Shown: positions 4,613-5,374 of the stretch, one piece after another
Layout of the letters: each line of letters begins with the position of its first letter
Numbering within the stretch: position 1 is the stretch's first letter
Assembly: GCA_028699735.1 (NCBI GenBank)
Contig: JAQVUB010000213.1
Coordinates: 1 to 5,374, forward strand
DNA: 5,374 nt
Origin: Lentisphaeria bacterium
GTDB lineage: Bacteria > Verrucomicrobiota > Lentisphaeria > Oligosphaerales > Oligosphaeraceae
Reading direction: 5' to 3'
Position numbers and translations under genes: made by a program
The notes under the pieces: generated by a model
The model's input: the letters and a program-made list of their open reading frames with translations, nothing else
What the model was told of the DNA's origin: nothing
The model's database searches: none

Positions 4613-4924
4613 TCACGCCATTGCAGGAGCCGATTCGAACGTATGGATTCTCTGCAATTCCTGCCGGAGACTTTCCCTTGCGGCGGCCAAATCGTAACTT
4701 TGCTGGAGATTCATCCAGAAATCCGGCGTAGTTCCGAAGAAACGCCCCAGCCGGAGCGCGGTATCGGCCGTAATACTACGCCGTCCATGAACGATTTCAT
4801 GGATCCGGTGGCACGGAACACGCAGTTCCATCGCCAGTTTGTTCTGGCTCAAATTCATCGGTTTGAGAAATTCTTCAACGAGAATTTCCCCCGGATGAGG
4901 ATTGATGATTTTTTCGGTGCTCAT
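4613..4924 (-). CDS. higA: HigA-type antitoxin, XRE-family helix-turn-helix protein
   Basis: 103 residues beginning MSTEKIINPHPGEILVEEFLKPMNLSQNKLA, the classical HigA/VapI start, with the helix-turn-helix over about residues 24-60 (LSQNKLAMELRVPCHRIHEIVHGRRSITADTALRLGRFFG). The conserved TTPDFWMNLQQSYDL block follows at 65-79. It binds and neutralises HigB and represses the operon by binding its promoter. I choose ATG 4924 rather than 4957 because AGGAGG lies six bases upstream (4931-4936) and the extra 11 residues would fall outside the family. It follows higB after 16 bases, the toxin-first order usual for higBA. Complete; no damage seen. Confidence 0.95.
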   Translation of the reverse strand: MSTEKIINPHPGEILVEEFLKPMNLSQNKLAMELRVPCHRIHEIVHGRRSITADTALRLGRFFGTTPDFWMNLQQSYDLAAARESLRQELQRIHTFESAPAMA

Positions 4925-4940
4925 AAGCAACCTCCTATGG

Positions 4941-5225
4941 TTAATGATAATCCACAATTTCCACGTTCCGCGCCCCTTCGGACGTCCAAACGAAACAAAT
5001 CCGATATTGCTCGTTGATTCGGATCGAATGCTGTCCGTCGCGGTTTCCGGTTAACGGTTCCAACCGATTTCCCGGAGGCACCCGCAGATCATCCAGCATC
5101 CGAGCCGCATCGATCATGCGAAGTTTCCGCATTGCAACATTAGCGAATGCTGTAAATGGAAGGTTTTTTCTTCCATCGCTTTTCCAGAACGCTTCTGCAT
5201 CGCGGTCTTTGAAATTTTGAATCAT
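4941..5225 (-). CDS. higB: HigB-type toxin, RelE-superfamily mRNA interferase
   Basis: 94 residues, the normal length for HigB (about 92). HigB cleaves mRNA on translating ribosomes and is held inactive by HigA. Visible family blocks: MIQNFKDRDAEAFW at the start, RKLRMIDAARMLDDLRVPPGNRLEPL (33-58), then HSIRINEQYRICFVW (66-80) and VEIVDYH at the C-terminus, the most conserved part of the family. Basic residues R69 and R75 lie in the strand that carries the active-site cluster in RelE-fold toxins. The start is supported by AAGGG about nine bases upstream. It is the first gene of a two-gene operon with higA. Appears intact and probably active. Confidence 0.95.
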   Translation of the reverse strand: MIQNFKDRDAEAFWKSDGRKNLPFTAFANVAMRKLRMIDAARMLDDLRVPPGNRLEPLTGNRDGQHSIRINEQYRICFVWTSEGARNVEIVDYH

Positions 5226-5253
5226 TGGTTTCCCTTTGCATTTATTTGTTTTA

Positions 5254-5280
5254 CCTATAAGATATAACCATATTGGTCAA
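5254..5280 (-). promoter_or_regulatory. Candidate higBA promoter with overlapping operator-like dyad
   Basis: On the minus strand TTGACC (5275-5280) is followed after 15 bases by TATAGG (5254-5259). The same span (5254-5276) is an imperfect palindrome, pairing 7 of 11 positions around its centre, where HigA autorepression would be expected. Fifteen bases is a short spacer, so the exact boxes are uncertain. Confidence 0.45.
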
Positions 5281-5319
5281 ACTCAAGCTGTTTTCAAGAA
5301 ATATTGAAAAAATTTATCC

Positions 5320-5374
5320 TGGAGCATAAAGTGTCAAAATTATTTTTTTCTCTGCATTTTTGACAATCCAATCC
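5320..5374 (+). repeat. 55-bp direct repeat, copy 2, truncated by the window edge
   Basis: 53 of 55 positions match 3353-3407, including the TGTCAAAA...TTTTGACA dyad. The two copies are 1967 bp apart in the same orientation and bracket the element debris and higBA. The repeat probably continues to the right. Confidence 0.85.

Noticed and set aside
4583..5017. 144-codon plus-strand frame opposite higA
   Set aside because: Antisense to a clear HigA with Shine-Dalgarno and full family motifs.

Overview
The window looks like an accessory, repeat-rich stretch of a bacterial chromosome of roughly 50% GC. It combines a restriction-modification gene, two small toxin-antitoxin-type gene pairs and several degraded or miniature transposable elements. 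The transposase fragment (ends in ...GLLKSYRRVKRAA) resembles integrase-core transposases I associate with the Planctomycetes/Lentisphaerota/Kiritimatiellota group. That is a pattern match from memory, so the host phylum is a weak inference.

Layout: (a) 1-1627, minus strand: the 5' 542 codons of a type III DNA methyltransferase (mod), reading out of the left edge, with a good promoter and ribosome binding site at 1631-1681. (b) 1682-2016: non-coding, with a few inverted repeats. (c) 2045-2206: a 22-unit array of 7-bp repeats (TCGTCCN) interrupted by four 9-bp units, with identical 28-bp ends and a canonical G-quadruplex motif on the minus strand. (d) 2338-2953, plus strand: two overlapping small genes, DUF4160 then DUF2442, a plausible toxin-antitoxin-like pair. 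(e) 2933-3265: a miniature inverted-repeat element that landed in the last codons of the DUF2442 gene and was later hit by a second copy of itself. Both insertions keep perfect 8-bp target duplications (AGCAGCAA outside, GTTGCGAT inside). (f) 3292-4561: a mosaic of insertion-sequence debris containing a transposase C-terminal fragment, a duplicated 134-bp element end, and a 102-bp internally deleted derivative with 15-bp terminal inverted repeats. (g) 4613-5225, minus strand: an intact higB-higA toxin-antitoxin operon with its promoter at 5254-5280. (h) 5320-5374: a second copy of a 55-bp sequence also found at 3353-3407, running off the right edge.

The genes read as a defence/stability island rather than a metabolic operon: a restriction-modification methylase, an addiction module (higBA) and a second candidate module (DUF4160/DUF2442), separated by mobile debris. 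The clearest new result is the self-nested miniature element. Its boundaries, target duplications and effect on the host reading frame can all be reconstructed from the sequence: removing it restores a DUF2442 C-terminus of ...DKQQPSVLA in place of ...DKQQGCSFQK.
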